Origin: Phytohabitans rumicis
Lineage (GTDB): Bacteria > Actinomycetota > Actinomycetes > Mycobacteriales > Micromonosporaceae
DNA length: 64,000 nt
Assembly (NCBI RefSeq): GCF_011764445.1
Contig: NZ_BLPG01000001.1
Coordinates: 9,043,316 to 9,107,315, forward strand
Reading direction: 5' to 3'
Position 1 is the stretch's first letter; each line of letters opens with the position of its first letter. The notes under the pieces were generated by a model that made no database searches, was not told where the DNA came from, and worked only from the letters and a program-made list of their open reading frames with translations. A program made the position numbers and the translations under genes. Shown piece by piece: positions 46,640-56,329 of the stretch.

Positions 46640-47059
46640 CTACCGTTCGTTGAGTTTCACCAGGCGGGCCAGGGCGGGCAGGGCGGCCGCGATGGCGGCC
46701 CGCTCGGCCGGGGTCAGCCGGCTGGTGAGGTCGGCGAGGTGCGCGACCCGGTCGGCCCGCCGGCCGTCCACAATGGCCGATCCGGCCGGGGTGATGTGCA
46801 CGAGCACCGCGCGGCCGTCGGACGGGTCGGGCCGGCGCTCGACCAGGCCGTCGCGCTCCAGCCTCGTCACGATCTGCGTGATCGCCGGCTGGGTGACCTG
46901 CTCGCTGGCGGTCAGCTCGGCCAGCCGCTTCGGGCCGCGGCCGGCGAGCGTGTGCAGCACCGACAGTGTCGTGAAGCTCAACCGCTGCACCGACGGCAAC
47001 CGGATGAACATCCGGGTGAACTCCTCCAGCGTGGAGGTCAGCTCGGGGACGCTCAGCAT
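46640..47059 (-). CDS. MarR-family transcriptional regulator
   Basis: 139 residues with the MarR winged helix: RLSFTTLSVLHTLAGRGPKR, LTASEQVTQPAITQIVTRLE, RDGLVERRPDPSDGRAVLVH. The final two helices for dimerisation follow. It is first in a two-gene operon with the epoxide hydrolase (9-bp gap). A perfect palindrome in its promoter (47077-47090) is the expected autoregulatory operator. MarR proteins release DNA on binding small aromatic ligands, which fits an epoxide hydrolase target. Confidence 0.92.
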   Translation of the reverse strand: MLSVPELTSTLEEFTRMFIRLPSVQRLSFTTLSVLHTLAGRGPKRLAELTASEQVTQPAITQIVTRLERDGLVERRPDPSDGRAVLVHITPAGSAIVDGRRADRVAHLADLTSRLTPAERAAIAAALPALARLVKLNER

Positions 47060-47076
47060 GGCGAAACCGTATCACT

Positions 47077-47090
47077 AACTTATATAAGTT
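47077..47090. promoter_or_regulatory. MarR operator palindrome
   Basis: AACTTATATAAGTT is a perfect 14-bp palindrome 18 bp upstream of the MarR start and 39 bp upstream of the divergent PAP2 gene. It is strikingly AT-rich for this genome. Size, symmetry and position match MarR-type operators. Confidence 0.75.
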
Positions 47091-47128
47091 GCTTAACGGT
47101 TGCGGCCGGGTACCCGTAAGGTGGACGG

Positions 47129-47791
47129 GTGGGCCGGTACGGATGGCGGGTGGACGCCGGGCTCGTCGCCGGCTTCGCCGTCCTGACCGGGGCCCTCGCG
47201 GCGGGTGCGTTCCTCGACGCCGACATCGCCGTCCGGGACTGGTGCGACGCGCACCGCCCCGAGGCGCTGCGGGTCGCGGCGAAGGGCCTCTACTTCCTCG
47301 GCTCGGCCAACCTCATCGCCTCGATCCTGCTCGTCGTGGCCGCCCTGCTGGCCGTGCGGGACCGCACGCCCCGCCCGGTCCTGCTGGTCCTCGTCACCGC
47401 CGCGGCCAGCTACGCCGTCGTGGTGCCGCTGAAGATCCTGATCGACCGGTCCGCACCGCACGCGCCGTGGCACGACGCGGTGGAACTCTTCGCCAACGAC
47501 GCGGGGTGGTCGTACCCGTCCGGGCACGTGGTCAACACGGTCATCTGGTACCCCGTCCTGGTCGTGCTGGCCGAACGCCTGCTGCGCCGGCCGCTGGGCG
47601 TACGGACCCGGCGCGCCGTGCTGCTCGCCCCGGTGCTCATCGTCTTCGTGGCCGTGACGTACCTCGGCTACCACTGGCTCACCGACTGCGCCGCCGGGCT
47701 GCTGCTCGGCCTGGCCCTGCGGCGTACGCTCGCCCGCCTCCCGCTGGAGCACGCCGGCACCTCGACGCCGGCCGGTACCCTCACGCGGTGA
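47129..47791 (+). CDS. PAP2-family membrane phosphatase
   Basis: 220 residues from a GTG, five to six membrane segments. The phosphatase motifs are KILIDRSAP (motif 1, K-x5-RxxP-like), YPSGHVVN (motif 2, catalytic His) and YLGYHWLTDCAAG (motif 3, nucleophilic His with Asp). It likely dephosphorylates a lipid pyrophosphate, such as undecaprenyl pyrophosphate or phosphatidate, on the outer membrane face. Its stop overlaps the start of the cyclophilin gene (GTGA). Confidence 0.88.
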   Translation: MGRYGWRVDAGLVAGFAVLTGALAAGAFLDADIAVRDWCDAHRPEALRVAAKGLYFLGSANLIASILLVVAALLAVRDRTPRPVLLVLVTAAASYAVVVPLKILIDRSAPHAPWHDAVELFANDAGWSYPSGHVVNTVIWYPVLVVLAERLLRRPLGVRTRRAVLLAPVLIVFVAVTYLGYHWLTDCAAGLLLGLALRRTLARLPLEHAGTSTPAGTLTR

Positions 47792-48617
47792 CCTACGCAC
47801 CCCCGCCCCACCTGGCCAGCCGTACCAGCCATACCCGCCACAGCCGCCGTACTCGCCGCAACCGCCAGCCAAGAGCCGGCGCGGCCTGATCATCGGGCTG
47901 GCGGTCGGCGGGGCGGTGCTGCTCCTGCTGTGCCTGGGCTGCGCGGCGGGCGCCGCCGTGTACCTCGCCAACCAGGACTCGGACCCGGATCCGGGCGCGG
48001 CCTCGGTCACGACCAGCCCGACCGGGGTGGCGACATCCTCGCCGGCCTCGACGTCCTCGTCCTGCACCGCCACGAGCACGTCGGCCGGCCCCGACATCAA
48101 GGCGGTGGGGCCGCCCGACTTCGACGGAGCTCCCCGCGCCGGCAAGGCCACGATGCGGATCACCACCAACCGCGGCGACATCACCATCGCGATGGACCGC
48201 GCGGCCACGCCGTGCACGGTGGCCAGCTTCCAGCACCTTGCCGCCAAGCGGTTCTTCGACGGCACGAGCTGCCACCGCCTGGTCACCGAGGGCATCTTCG
48301 TGCTGCAGTGCGGCGACCCCAGCGGCACCGGCCGAGGCGGGCCGGACTACCAGTTCGGCGACGAGAACCTCGCCGGCGCGACGTACACCCGTGGCGTGGT
48401 GGCCATGGCGAACGCGGGGGCCGGCACCAACGGCAGCCAGTTCTTCATCGTCTTCCGCGACAGCACGCTGAGTCCGGCCTACACGCCGTTCGGCACGGTC
48501 ACCGCCGGACTGGACATCGTCGAGCAGATCGCCGCCGGCGGCCACGACGCGTCCAGCACCGCCGGCGGCGGCCAACCCAAGATCCCCCTCACCTTCGAGA
48601 CGGTCACCGTCGACTAA
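47788..48617 (+). CDS. Membrane-anchored cyclophilin-type peptidyl-prolyl isomerase (frameshifted near the start)
   Basis: About 276 residues after correction. From GTG 47788 the protein should begin MTYAPPPPPGQPYQPYPPQP with a Pro/Tyr-rich tail. One C is missing in the runs at 47800-47809. A membrane helix (GLIIGLAVGGAVLLLLCLGC) follows. The cyclophilin domain has MRITTNRGDITIAMDR, FFDGTSCHRLV, FVLQCGDPSGTGRGGPDYQF, VAMANAGAGTNGSQFFIVFR and FGTVTAGLDIVEQI. Key active-site residues (HR, QFF) are present. It folds exported proteins at the membrane surface. Confidence 0.87.
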
Positions 48618-48700
48618 CACCGCCTCCCCGGCACGCGCTCGCCCTCGGTGCGCGGGCCGCTTTCGCCGTCGCGCGGCTGCGTTCGCGCGTCGCGGGGGCT

Positions 48701-48805
48701 GCGTCGATCAAGGATTCGTGCGTCGATCAAGGGCATATGGTCGTGCTTTGATCTCTGATCCACGGCCGTATGCCCTTGATCGGCGGGGAGATCCTTGATC
48801 GGCGC
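48701..48805 (+). repeat. 105-bp nested palindromic repeat, copy E
   Basis: Outer arms GCGTCGATCAAGG and CCTTGATCGGCGC, inner CGTCGATCAAGGGCATATGG with CGTATGCCCTTGATCGGCG, centre GCTTTGATCTCTGATCC. It lies in the 386-bp spacer between the cyclophilin and M4 protease genes. The rest of that spacer is lower in GC near 48890-48965 and probably carries the protease promoter. Confidence 0.85.
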
Positions 48806-49003
48806 GCAAGGGCCGGTGGTCACCTCGGCGCCGGCGGGGCTGGTCAGCGGCGTGGCTACGGATAGGCGGTGCGCCGAACACGGTTTGTACACGCCATTGA
48901 TATGACCACCCCGGTATACATGATCGTCTTCCCGGCCCTGCACGTACATGGATATACATATGGGCATTAGTGAACCCCCCTTGCCGGATTCGGGAGGAAC
49001 TGC

Positions 49004-51262
49004 GTGAAAAGACCCCTCGCGCTGGCCAGCATTACCATGCTGGTCGGCGGCGCCCTCGTGGCCACCGCCGCGAGCGGCTCGGCCGCACCACCGGTCGCAC
49101 CAGCGGGACCGGACTCGTCGGTGGTCAGCAAGGCTGATCGTGCACTCAAGGCCCACCCCCGGGACGTCGCCGCCGCGAGCGGCGAGGCGTACACCGCCTA
49201 CAGCAGCAAGGTCGACCGCAGCGGCGCGGCCCACGTCCGTTACACCCGCACGTACCAAGGTTTGCGGGTCTACGGCGGCGACCTCATCGTGCACACCAAG
49301 GCCGACGGCGCCTACGCGGGCACCTCGGTCGGCCTGGCCGCGCCGCTCACGCTGAGCACCACCGCGAAGGTCACCGCCGCGCAGGCCCGCGAGAGCGCCC
49401 GGGGCCGGTTCTCCGGCACGGTGACCGGCGTCGGCTCCGCTGAGCTCTTCGTCGACGCCAGCAGCGGCAACGGCCGGCTCGCGTGGGAGACCCTGGTCAA
49501 CGGCTGGGCGCCGGACGGGCAGACGCCGTCCCGGCTGCACGTCATCAGTGACGCACAGACCGGCGCGTACATCGGGGAGTTCGACGAAATCGAGAGCGTC
49601 AACGGCACCGGGGCGAGTGTCTACGCTGGAACGGTCACAGTGGACACCACCCTGTCCGGCTCGACGTACAGCATGATCGACCCGTCGCACGGCAACGGCC
49701 GTACCTGCGACATGAACAACGGCACCAGCACGTGTACGACGTTCACGGACGCCGACAACGCGTGGGGCACCGGCGCCACCTCCAACCGGCAGTCGGCCGC
49801 GGTCGACGCGCACTTCGGCGCCGCGATGACGTTCGACTACTTCAAGAACGTGCACGGCCGCAACGGCATCTTCGGCAACGGCACCGGCGTGCCGTCTCGG
49901 GTCCACTATGGAAACGCCTACGTCAACGCGTTCTGGGATGGCGCGCAGATGACGTACGGCGACGGCTCCGGCAACGCGCGGCCGCTGGTCTCGCTCGACG
50001 TGGCGGGCCACGAGATGAGCCACGGCGTCACCGAGAACGTGGTCCCCGGCGGCCTGACGTACTCCGGTGAGTCGGGTGGCCTCAACGAGGCGACCAGCGA
50101 CATCTTCGGCAACATGGTCGAGTTCTACGCGAACACCACGGCCGACCCCGGCGACTACCAGGTCGGCGAGAAGATCAACATCAACGGCAACAACACGCCG
50201 CTGCGGTACATGTACAACCCGACCCTGGACGGTTCGTCGCACGGCTGCTGGTCGTCGAGCACCAACAGCGTGGACGTGCACTACTCCTCGGGTCCGGGCA
50301 ACCACTTCTTCTTCAACCTGGCCGAGGGCACCGGCGCCACCGCGTACGGCACCTCCCCGGTGTGCGGCTCGGCCGCGGCCGTCGTGGGCATCGGCCGTGC
50401 CAAGGCGGAGAAGATCTGGTTCCGGGCGCTGGACACCTACTTCGTCTCCAACACCCGGTACGTCAACAGCAGCACGCCGAGCAACACGGCGCGGGCGTAC
50501 ACGCTCTCCGCCGCGACCGACCTGTATGGCCTGTGCTCCACCGAGTACAAGACCGTCCAGGCGGCTTGGACCGCCGTCAACGTGGCCGGCAACGACGCGG
50601 CCTGCCCGACCGGCAACGACTTCTCCATCACGGTGGCGCCCGCCTCCGCGTCGGTGGACCCGGGCAGCTCGACCACCGCGACGGTGACCACGGCGGTCAC
50701 CAACGGCACCGCGCTGACCGTGAACTTCACCGCCAGTGGCCTGCCCACCGGCGCGACCGCCACGTTCAGCCCGACGTCGGTGACGGCCGGCGGCTCCGCC
50801 ACCGTCACGATCAGCACGTCGTCGACGACGCCGGCGGGCAGCTACGCCGTCGCCATCACGGGTACGTCGTCGGCGAACACCCACTCGGCGACGTTCACCC
50901 TGAACGTCAACAACGCACCCGGCTGCGTCGCGGTCAACCCGACCGACGTGACGATCCCGGACAACACGACGGTGGAGTCGACGGTCGGCATCACCGGCTG
51001 CAACCGCAACGCCTCGTCGACCAGCACCGTCGAGATCCACATTGTGCACACGTACGTCGGTGACCTCGTCGTCTCGCTGGTCGCGCCGGACGGTAGCAGC
51101 TACACGCTGCGCAGCCGGACGGGCGGCAGCGCCGACAACATCGACACCACGTACACGGTGAACCTGTCGTCCGAGGCCGCCAACGGCACGTGGCGGCTGC
51201 GGGTCCAGGACGCCGCGTCCATAGACACCGGTTACATCAACAGCTGGACACTGTCGCTGTAG
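49004..51262 (+). CDS. Secreted M4 (thermolysin-like) metalloprotease with P domain
   Basis: 752 residues from a GTG with GGGAGGAA upstream. A signal peptide (LASITMLVGGALVATAASGS) and an FTP/propeptide region precede the catalytic domain. The zinc ligands are in VAGHEMSHGVTENV and GGLNEATSDIFGNMV, and the proton donor His is in VDVHYSSGPGNHFFFN. After it comes an Ig-like repeat of about 95 residues (FSITVAPASASVDPGSSTT) and a proprotein-convertase P domain (IHIVHTYVGDLVVSLVAPDG to the end). The product is a neutral endopeptidase acting outside the cell. Confidence 0.92.
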   Translation: MKRPLALASITMLVGGALVATAASGSAAPPVAPAGPDSSVVSKADRALKAHPRDVAAASGEAYTAYSSKVDRSGAAHVRYTRTYQGLRVYGGDLIVHTKADGAYAGTSVGLAAPLTLSTTAKVTAAQARESARGRFSGTVTGVGSAELFVDASSGNGRLAWETLVNGWAPDGQTPSRLHVISDAQTGAYIGEFDEIESVNGTGASVYAGTVTVDTTLSGSTYSMIDPSHGNGRTCDMNNGTSTCTTFTDADNAWGTGATSNRQSAAVDAHFGAAMTFDYFKNVHGRNGIFGNGTGVPSRVHYGNAYVNAFWDGAQMTYGDGSGNARPLVSLDVAGHEMSHGVTENVVPGGLTYSGESGGLNEATSDIFGNMVEFYANTTADPGDYQVGEKININGNNTPLRYMYNPTLDGSSHGCWSSSTNSVDVHYSSGPGNHFFFNLAEGTGATAYGTSPVCGSAAAVVGIGRAKAEKIWFRALDTYFVSNTRYVNSSTPSNTARAYTLSAATDLYGLCSTEYKTVQAAWTAVNVAGNDAACPTGNDFSITVAPASASVDPGSSTTATVTTAVTNGTALTVNFTASGLPTGATATFSPTSVTAGGSATVTISTSSTTPAGSYAVAITGTSSANTHSATFTLNVNNAPGCVAVNPTDVTIPDNTTVESTVGITGCNRNASSTSTVEIHIVHTYVGDLVVSLVAPDGSSYTLRSRTGGSADNIDTTYTVNLSSEAANGTWRLRVQDAASIDTGYINSWTLSL

Positions 51263-51287
51263 GACAGTGCTGCGGGCGGTCTCACCA

Positions 51288-52648
51288 TCACGCGGTGGTG
51301 GGACCGCCCATCAGCTCCGCCACGGCGGCGGCGAAGACCTCGTGGTGCCGGGCCACGTCATCGGCCGTGGTCTGCGGGCAGGCCAGGGCCATGTTGTGGA
51401 ACGGGGTGAGCAGGACGCCCCGGTTGGCCAGGTAGACGTGCAGGTAGTCCTCCAGGTCGGCGTCGGCGTGCGCGGCCGACTCGCCGCCGGTACGCGGGGC
51501 CGGGGACACGAAGCGGTACTCCACCCGCGCGCCGAGCTGGTTGACCGACCACGGCAGCGCGTACTCGTCGATGGTCTTCCGGACCCCGGCGGCGAACGCC
51601 GTCGCGACCTCGATCATGCCGGCGAACGCCGCGTCGGTCAGCACCTGGCGCAGGGTGGCGTGGGCGGCGGTGAGCGAGAGCGGGTTGCCGGCGAGCGTGC
51701 CGCCGACGCCGCCCATATCGACGAGGTCCAGATCTGAGCGTTCGCTCAGCAGTGCGGACAGTGCGGCCGACAGGCCGTAGGCGCCGATGGGGATGCCGCC
51801 GCCGATCGCCTTGCCGATGGTGACGACGTCGGGTTCGAGGCTCCACGCGGCGGTGGCGCCGCCGGGCCCGGCGGAGAACGTGTGGGTCTCGTCGTTGATG
51901 AGGTACGTGCCGTGCTCGCGGGTCAGCGCCCGGACGCCGGCCAGATAGCCCGGCTCGGGCAGGACGATGCCGATGTTGGTCAGCGCGGGCTCCATGAGCA
52001 CGGCCGCGACGTCGCCGTGGGCCAGTTCGCGGGCCAGGCCGTCCAGGTCGTTGTATTCGGCGACGCGGCTGGTCTGGGTGACGTCGTACGGGGCGCCGAC
52101 GTTGCCGTCGCGGCTGCGCGCCCGGCCGTCCGGGCCGACCACGATGAGCGACTCGTCGACCGAACCGTGGTAGCAGTAGCTGTTGACCAGGATCCGCGGT
52201 CGGCCGGTGACGGCGCGCAGCAGGCGGATCGCCCAGCGGTTGGCGTCCGTGGCGGTGAGCGCGAAGCTCCACTGTGGAACGCCGAAGCGGCGGGCCAGTT
52301 CGGCGCCGACCTCGGCGGCCTCCTCGGTGGGCAGCATCGTGGCCAGGCCGCCGCTCAGCCGCCGGGTGACGGCCTCGATGACCGGTGCGGGGAGTGGCCG
52401 GCCATCGCGCCGGTGTCGCCGAGGCAGAAGTCGACGTACTCGTGTCCGTCCACATCGGTCACCCGCGCGCCGCGGGCGGTGTCGAGGTAGATCGGGAAGC
52501 CGGCGGCGGTCTTGTTCATCCAGGTCATCGGCACCCGGCCGAAGAGGTACTCGGCCCGGGCGTAGGCGGCCGCGGAGCGGGGGTTGCGGTCCGCGTACGC
52601 CGCCCGCTCGCGGGCCAGCAGCGCGGTCAGGCGGGCGCGGTCGATCAT
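51288..52648 (-). CDS. Class III aminotransferase, glutamate-1-semialdehyde aminomutase-like (frameshifted once)
   Basis: About 453 residues after correction. PLP-dependent fold type I. The N-terminal part has DVDGHEYVDFCLGDTGAMAG. The frame breaks in GGGG at 52389-52392; one added base gives GHSPAPVIEAVTRRLSGGLA and continues normally. The motif YCYHGSVDES, the Asp in LINDETHTFSAGPGG and the PLP lysine in VVTIGKAIGGGIPIGAYG are intact. It is likely a transaminase acting on an amino sugar or beta-amino substrate rather than hemL itself. It lies downstream of the sugar-transport genes and may belong to their operon. Confidence 0.82.
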
Positions 52649-52711
52649 GTCATGCAGCGTACGCGCCGGGGTGGCCCGGCCAGGCCACCCCGGCGCTTTA
52701 CGCCGTCCGGG

Positions 52712-53713
52712 TCAGGAACAGGTCGTGGTGTAGAGGAACTTCTTGACCGCGGGGTCGTCGACGTTGTCGGCGGTGATGACCGTCGAGTCGGTGCCGATCT
52801 GCTTCTCCACGGTCTCGCCGCGCGCCGCGGCTGCGGCCTGCTGCACGCCGTCGGCGCCGATCTGGGCCGGCTGCTGGGCCACGAGGGCCTGCACGACGCC
52901 GTTGCGCAACTGCTCGACCTGCGTCGGGCCGGCGTCGAAGCCGACCACCTTGACCTGACCGGCCTTGCCGGCGGCCTTGACCGCGTTGTTCGCGCCCTCG
53001 CTCTGGTCGGTGCTGAGCGCGAAGATGCCGGCCAGGTCCGGGTTGGCCGCGAGCTGGGCCGAGACGAGCTGGGAGATCTTCGCAACGCCGTTGGTGGTGA
53101 AGACGTTGCCCAGGTACTTGATGTTCGGGTACTTCTTGAGCCCTTCCTCGAAGCCCTTCTGCCGCGCCTCGGCGGTGCTCACGCCCGGCTGCCCGCCGAC
53201 CAGCAGCACGCTGCCCTTCTCGCCGACGAGCTTGGCGAGGGCGTCGGCGGCGGCCTCGCCGCCCTTGACGTTGTCGCTGGCGATGGCGGAGGAGACGAAG
53301 CTGGTGTCCGACAGCGTGGTGTCGACGAGCACCACCTTGATGCCGGCGCTGGTCGCCTGCTTCAGCGGCTGGACGAGGGCCTGGGAGTCGTTGGGCGCGA
53401 TGAACAGGGCGTCCGGGTGGGCGGCGATCACCGAGTTGAGCAGCGGGATCTGGAGGCTGACGTCCCAGTTCTTGGCGCCCTGGATGGTCAGGTCGACGTT
53501 GTCCTTGGCGGCTTCGTCCTTGGCGCCACACGACATCGTCTCGTAGAACGGGTCGCCGGCCACGCCCTGGATGAACGTGACCTTGACCTTCTTTTCGCCG
53601 GTGCCGGAGCTGGACGCGGTATTGGAGCCGCCGTCGTCCGAGGAACCGCAGGCGGCGAGTGTGATCATTAGGGCTGCGGCCGTGGCGAGGCAGGCCGTGG
53701 CGCGTGCGTGCAT
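52712..53713 (-). CDS. Sugar ABC transporter substrate-binding lipoprotein
   Basis: 333 residues. The lipobox is LAACGSS after a signal sequence. The body has the periplasmic-binding-protein type I (ribose/galactose-binding) pattern: FIQGVAGDPFYETMSCGAKD, ALFIAPNDSQALVQPLKQAT, KVVGFDAGP and ALVAQQPAQIGADG. It is the binding component for the permease 44 bp upstream and the ATPase encoded divergently. The likely ligand is a mannose-containing sugar, inferred from the GH125 gene. Confidence 0.9.
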   Translation of the reverse strand: MHARATACLATAAALMITLAACGSSDDGGSNTASSSGTGEKKVKVTFIQGVAGDPFYETMSCGAKDEAAKDNVDLTIQGAKNWDVSLQIPLLNSVIAAHPDALFIAPNDSQALVQPLKQATSAGIKVVLVDTTLSDTSFVSSAIASDNVKGGEAAADALAKLVGEKGSVLLVGGQPGVSTAEARQKGFEEGLKKYPNIKYLGNVFTTNGVAKISQLVSAQLAANPDLAGIFALSTDQSEGANNAVKAAGKAGQVKVVGFDAGPTQVEQLRNGVVQALVAQQPAQIGADGVQQAAAAARGETVEKQIGTDSTVITADNVDDPAVKKFLYTTTCS

Positions 53714-53757
53714 TGTGGACCCTCCTGGTACGTGGATGGGGAAGGGCTGCGAGCCGG

Positions 53758-54806
53758 TTAGGTGCGGGCGTTGCGCCGGCGGCGGCGCTGGTCGACCATC
53801 ACGACGCCGACCAGTGCGCCGCCGAGCGCGACCTGTTGCCAGAACGGTTCCAGGCCGAGGATGACGAAGCCGTCGGTCAGGACGGACGGGATGGCGACGC
53901 CGACGACGGTGCCGAGGACCGTGCCTATGCCGCCGCTCAGGCTGGTCCCGCCGATGACGACGGCGAGGATGGCCTGGAGCATGTCGGTCTGGTGGCCGTT
54001 GAGGGTGGTGGTCTGGAATCGAGCCAGGCTGACGAAGCCGGCCAGCCCGGACAGTGCGCCGGACAGGACGTACACCTTGACGATGTGCCGGTCGACGTTG
54101 ACAGCCGCGCGGCGTACCGCCTCCTCGTTGGAGCCGATGGCGGCGGTGTAGCGGCCGAACCGGGTCTGTGCCATGACGAACGCGCCGGCCGCGGCGACGG
54201 CGAGCGCGACGAGGACGGTGTACGGCACGCCGAGGAAGCTGCCGAAGCCGAGGGTGTCGGCGAGCGCGGTGGGTACGCCGTGCATGTCCTGGCCGCCGGC
54301 GAGGATGTACGCGAGCCCGGTCGCGGCGGCGAACGTGCCGAGGGTCGCGATCAGGGGCGAAACCCCGCCCGGGTGGTCAGCAGGCCGTTGACCATCCCCC
54401 ACAGCAGCCCGGACAGGACCGCGACGCCCAGCCCGGCCAGGCAGACCAGCAGCCCGTCGCCGCCGATGGCGTGCATCGCCTTGAGACTCACCACGCCGGA
54501 GAACACGAGCACCGAGCCGACCGACAGGTCGATGCCGGCGATCGTGATCACGAACGTCATGCCCACCGCGATGAGCAGGTAGCTGGACGCGTCGACGGCG
54601 ATGCTCTTGGCGTTGAACCAGGACACGAACTGCTCCGGCCGCATGGCCGAGAACAGCGCGATCAGGGCCAGCAGGACCACGACCGACCAGCTGCGCTGGG
54701 TACGGCGCAGGGCCTGCAGGCGTACGCGGCGCGCGGGTGGCGCGGCGGTGTCCGGGATCGTCTCGTTGGGCCGGACGTCCTCCGGTGACGCCTCTTGTAC
54801 CGCCAT
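53758..54806 (-). CDS. Sugar ABC transporter permease, RbsC type (frameshifted once)
   Basis: About 349 residues after correction, with eight to ten membrane helices. The start MAVQEASPED has GAGGTGAGG upstream. The permease signature GTSLSGGIGTVLGTVVGV is near the end. The break is in the C run at 54363-54366; one extra base gives LLTTRAGVSPLIATLGTFAA. A LacI-type operator palindrome lies upstream of the gene, with a promoter inside the end of the GH125 gene. It pairs with the substrate-binding protein downstream. Confidence 0.87.
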
Positions 54807-54832
54807 CGCCTCACCTCTACCGGTCAGGGTGG

Positions 54833-54846
54833 TGACAGCGTTGTCA
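54833..54846. promoter_or_regulatory. LacI-type operator before the permease gene
   Basis: TGACAGCGTTGTCA, a near-perfect palindrome with a CG centre, the same sequence as the site at 56295-56308 except for the first base. On the minus strand a -35 TTGACG (54885-54890) and -10 TACCGT (54862-54867) with 17-nt spacing lie just upstream, so a bound repressor would block transcription of the permease and the genes after it. Confidence 0.7.
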
Positions 54847-54886
54847 CCTGTTTGACCAGGGACGGTAACCCCGCTGATCGAATCCG

Positions 54887-56249
54887 TCAACGGCCGGCTG
54901 CCGCACCGGTGCTCATCGCGCGCATCGCGGCGGCCACCGCGGCCGGGACGGGCGGGATTGGGCGCGGCACCGGCAGGTCCGCCAGCCGCAGGGCCAGCTC
55001 GGCGAACAGCGAGTTCGCCCAGGCGAACCACGGCCGGGTGAACGCGCCCGGGTCGTCCACGTCGAAGCCCTCGTGCATCTGGCCGGTGCCCGCGTCGGTG
55101 GCCAGCAGCGTCGCGTACAGGTGCTCGGCCTCCCGCTGGTCGCTCGCGGTGAGCGCCTGCATGCACAGTGCCATCGGCCACGCGTACCGGTGCGGCGTGT
55201 GCGGGCTGCCCACCCGCTGGCGTGCTTGCCCCGGTAGAAGTACGGGTTGCCGTCGCCGAGCACGAACGCCCGGGTACGCCGGTAGATCGGGTCGTCGGCG
55301 GCGCACCAGCCGAGGTAGGGCAGGGACAGCAGGCTGGGCGCGTTGGCGTCGTCCATCAGGTTCGCCCCGCCCAGCCCGTCCACCTCGTACGCGTAGATCG
55401 GGCCGGCGGGGGTGGGCACGACACCGTGGTGGACGATGCCGGTGGCGATCTCGACCGCGAGGTCCAGCGCCTCGGCGCCCAGGTGCCCGGGCAGCACGCC
55501 GCGCTCGCACAGCTCGACGACGCCGTCCAGCGCCACCACCGCCGCCGCGTTGGCCGGGACCAGGTAGCCGTACGTGCAGCGGTCGTCGCTGGGCCGGAAC
55601 CCCGACCACGTCATCCCGGTCCTGGCCACCGGCGTGCCCAGGCCGCCGCGCTCCAGCGTGTCGCCCCGGAAGGGCCCGTCGATCCGCTCGAACCGGTACG
55701 GGAGGCCCGCTCGTGGTCCTGCTCGACCCGCCAGACCTGCAGGATCCGGGCCACCGCCTCGACGAACTCGCCCCGCAGGTGCGCGGCCGACCCGGTGACC
55801 GCCCACAGCTCGTACCCGAAGGAGAGCACCGCGCAGAGCGAGTCGAGCTCGTACTTGCGTTCCCAGATGTCGGGGCCGGGCACCGGCCGGTCGTGGTCGT
55901 CGACCCGGTGCCCGGTGGGCCCGTCGTTGACCGCGTTGGCGTACGGGTCGGCGAGCACCGCGGCGGCCATGCGCCGGACGATGCCGCCGAGCACGCGCCG
56001 CACGTCGGGGTCGGCGGCGCCGGTCAGGTACGGGCGCAGCTGGCCCACGGTGTCCCGAAGCCACATCGCCGGGATGTCGCCGGTGATGACGAACGGGTAC
56101 GCCGGGTCGCCGCGCAGGGTCGTGGTCCAGGCGCTGGCGAAGCAGCGGCGAAACGTCTCCGCCCCGCCGGCGCCCGCGGCGAGCCGCGCGGACGCCCGAT
56201 CGGACACGGCGGCCAGGCTGTCGGGCAGGGACTCGTCCGGCAGTGGCAC
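54887..56249 (-). CDS. GH125 exo-alpha-1,6-mannosidase, metal-independent (frameshifted twice)
   Basis: About 454 residues after correction. From GTG 56249 (AGGAGG 5 nt upstream): ETFRRCFASAWTTTLRG, FVITGDIPAMWLRDTVGQLR with a catalytic-site Asp, KYELDSLCAVLSFGYELW. The first break near 55704-55708 is repaired by one base (LPYRFERIDGPFRGDT follows), then MTWSGFRPSDDRCTYGYLVP and LMDDANAPSLLSLPYLGW. The second break in CCC at 55213-55215 is repaired to GSPHTPHRYAWPMALCMQAL. No signal peptide is seen, so the enzyme is cytoplasmic and removes mannose from imported mannosides. Confidence 0.88.
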
Positions 56250-56294
56250 GCAAACCTCCTGGTGGGTGGGGTGTTGACAGTCGCCCTAGTCATG

Positions 56295-56308
56295 CGACAG
56301 CGTTGTCA
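56295..56308. promoter_or_regulatory. LacI-type operator between GH125 and ABC ATPase genes
   Basis: CGACAGCGTTGTCA in the 80-bp divergent spacer, matching the operator at 54833-54846 in 13 of 14 bases. A TTGACA (56274-56279) sits close by. A repressor bound here could control both directions at once. The LacI-family protein encoded at 57193 is the obvious candidate. Confidence 0.7.
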
Positions 56309-56329
56309 TCCTGACAGTAGGGAGCTCCG

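Noticed and set aside
48614-51049. Long minus-strand frame across the M4 protease gene
   Set aside because: Same reason; it also reads through the palindromic repeat and has no recognisable domain.
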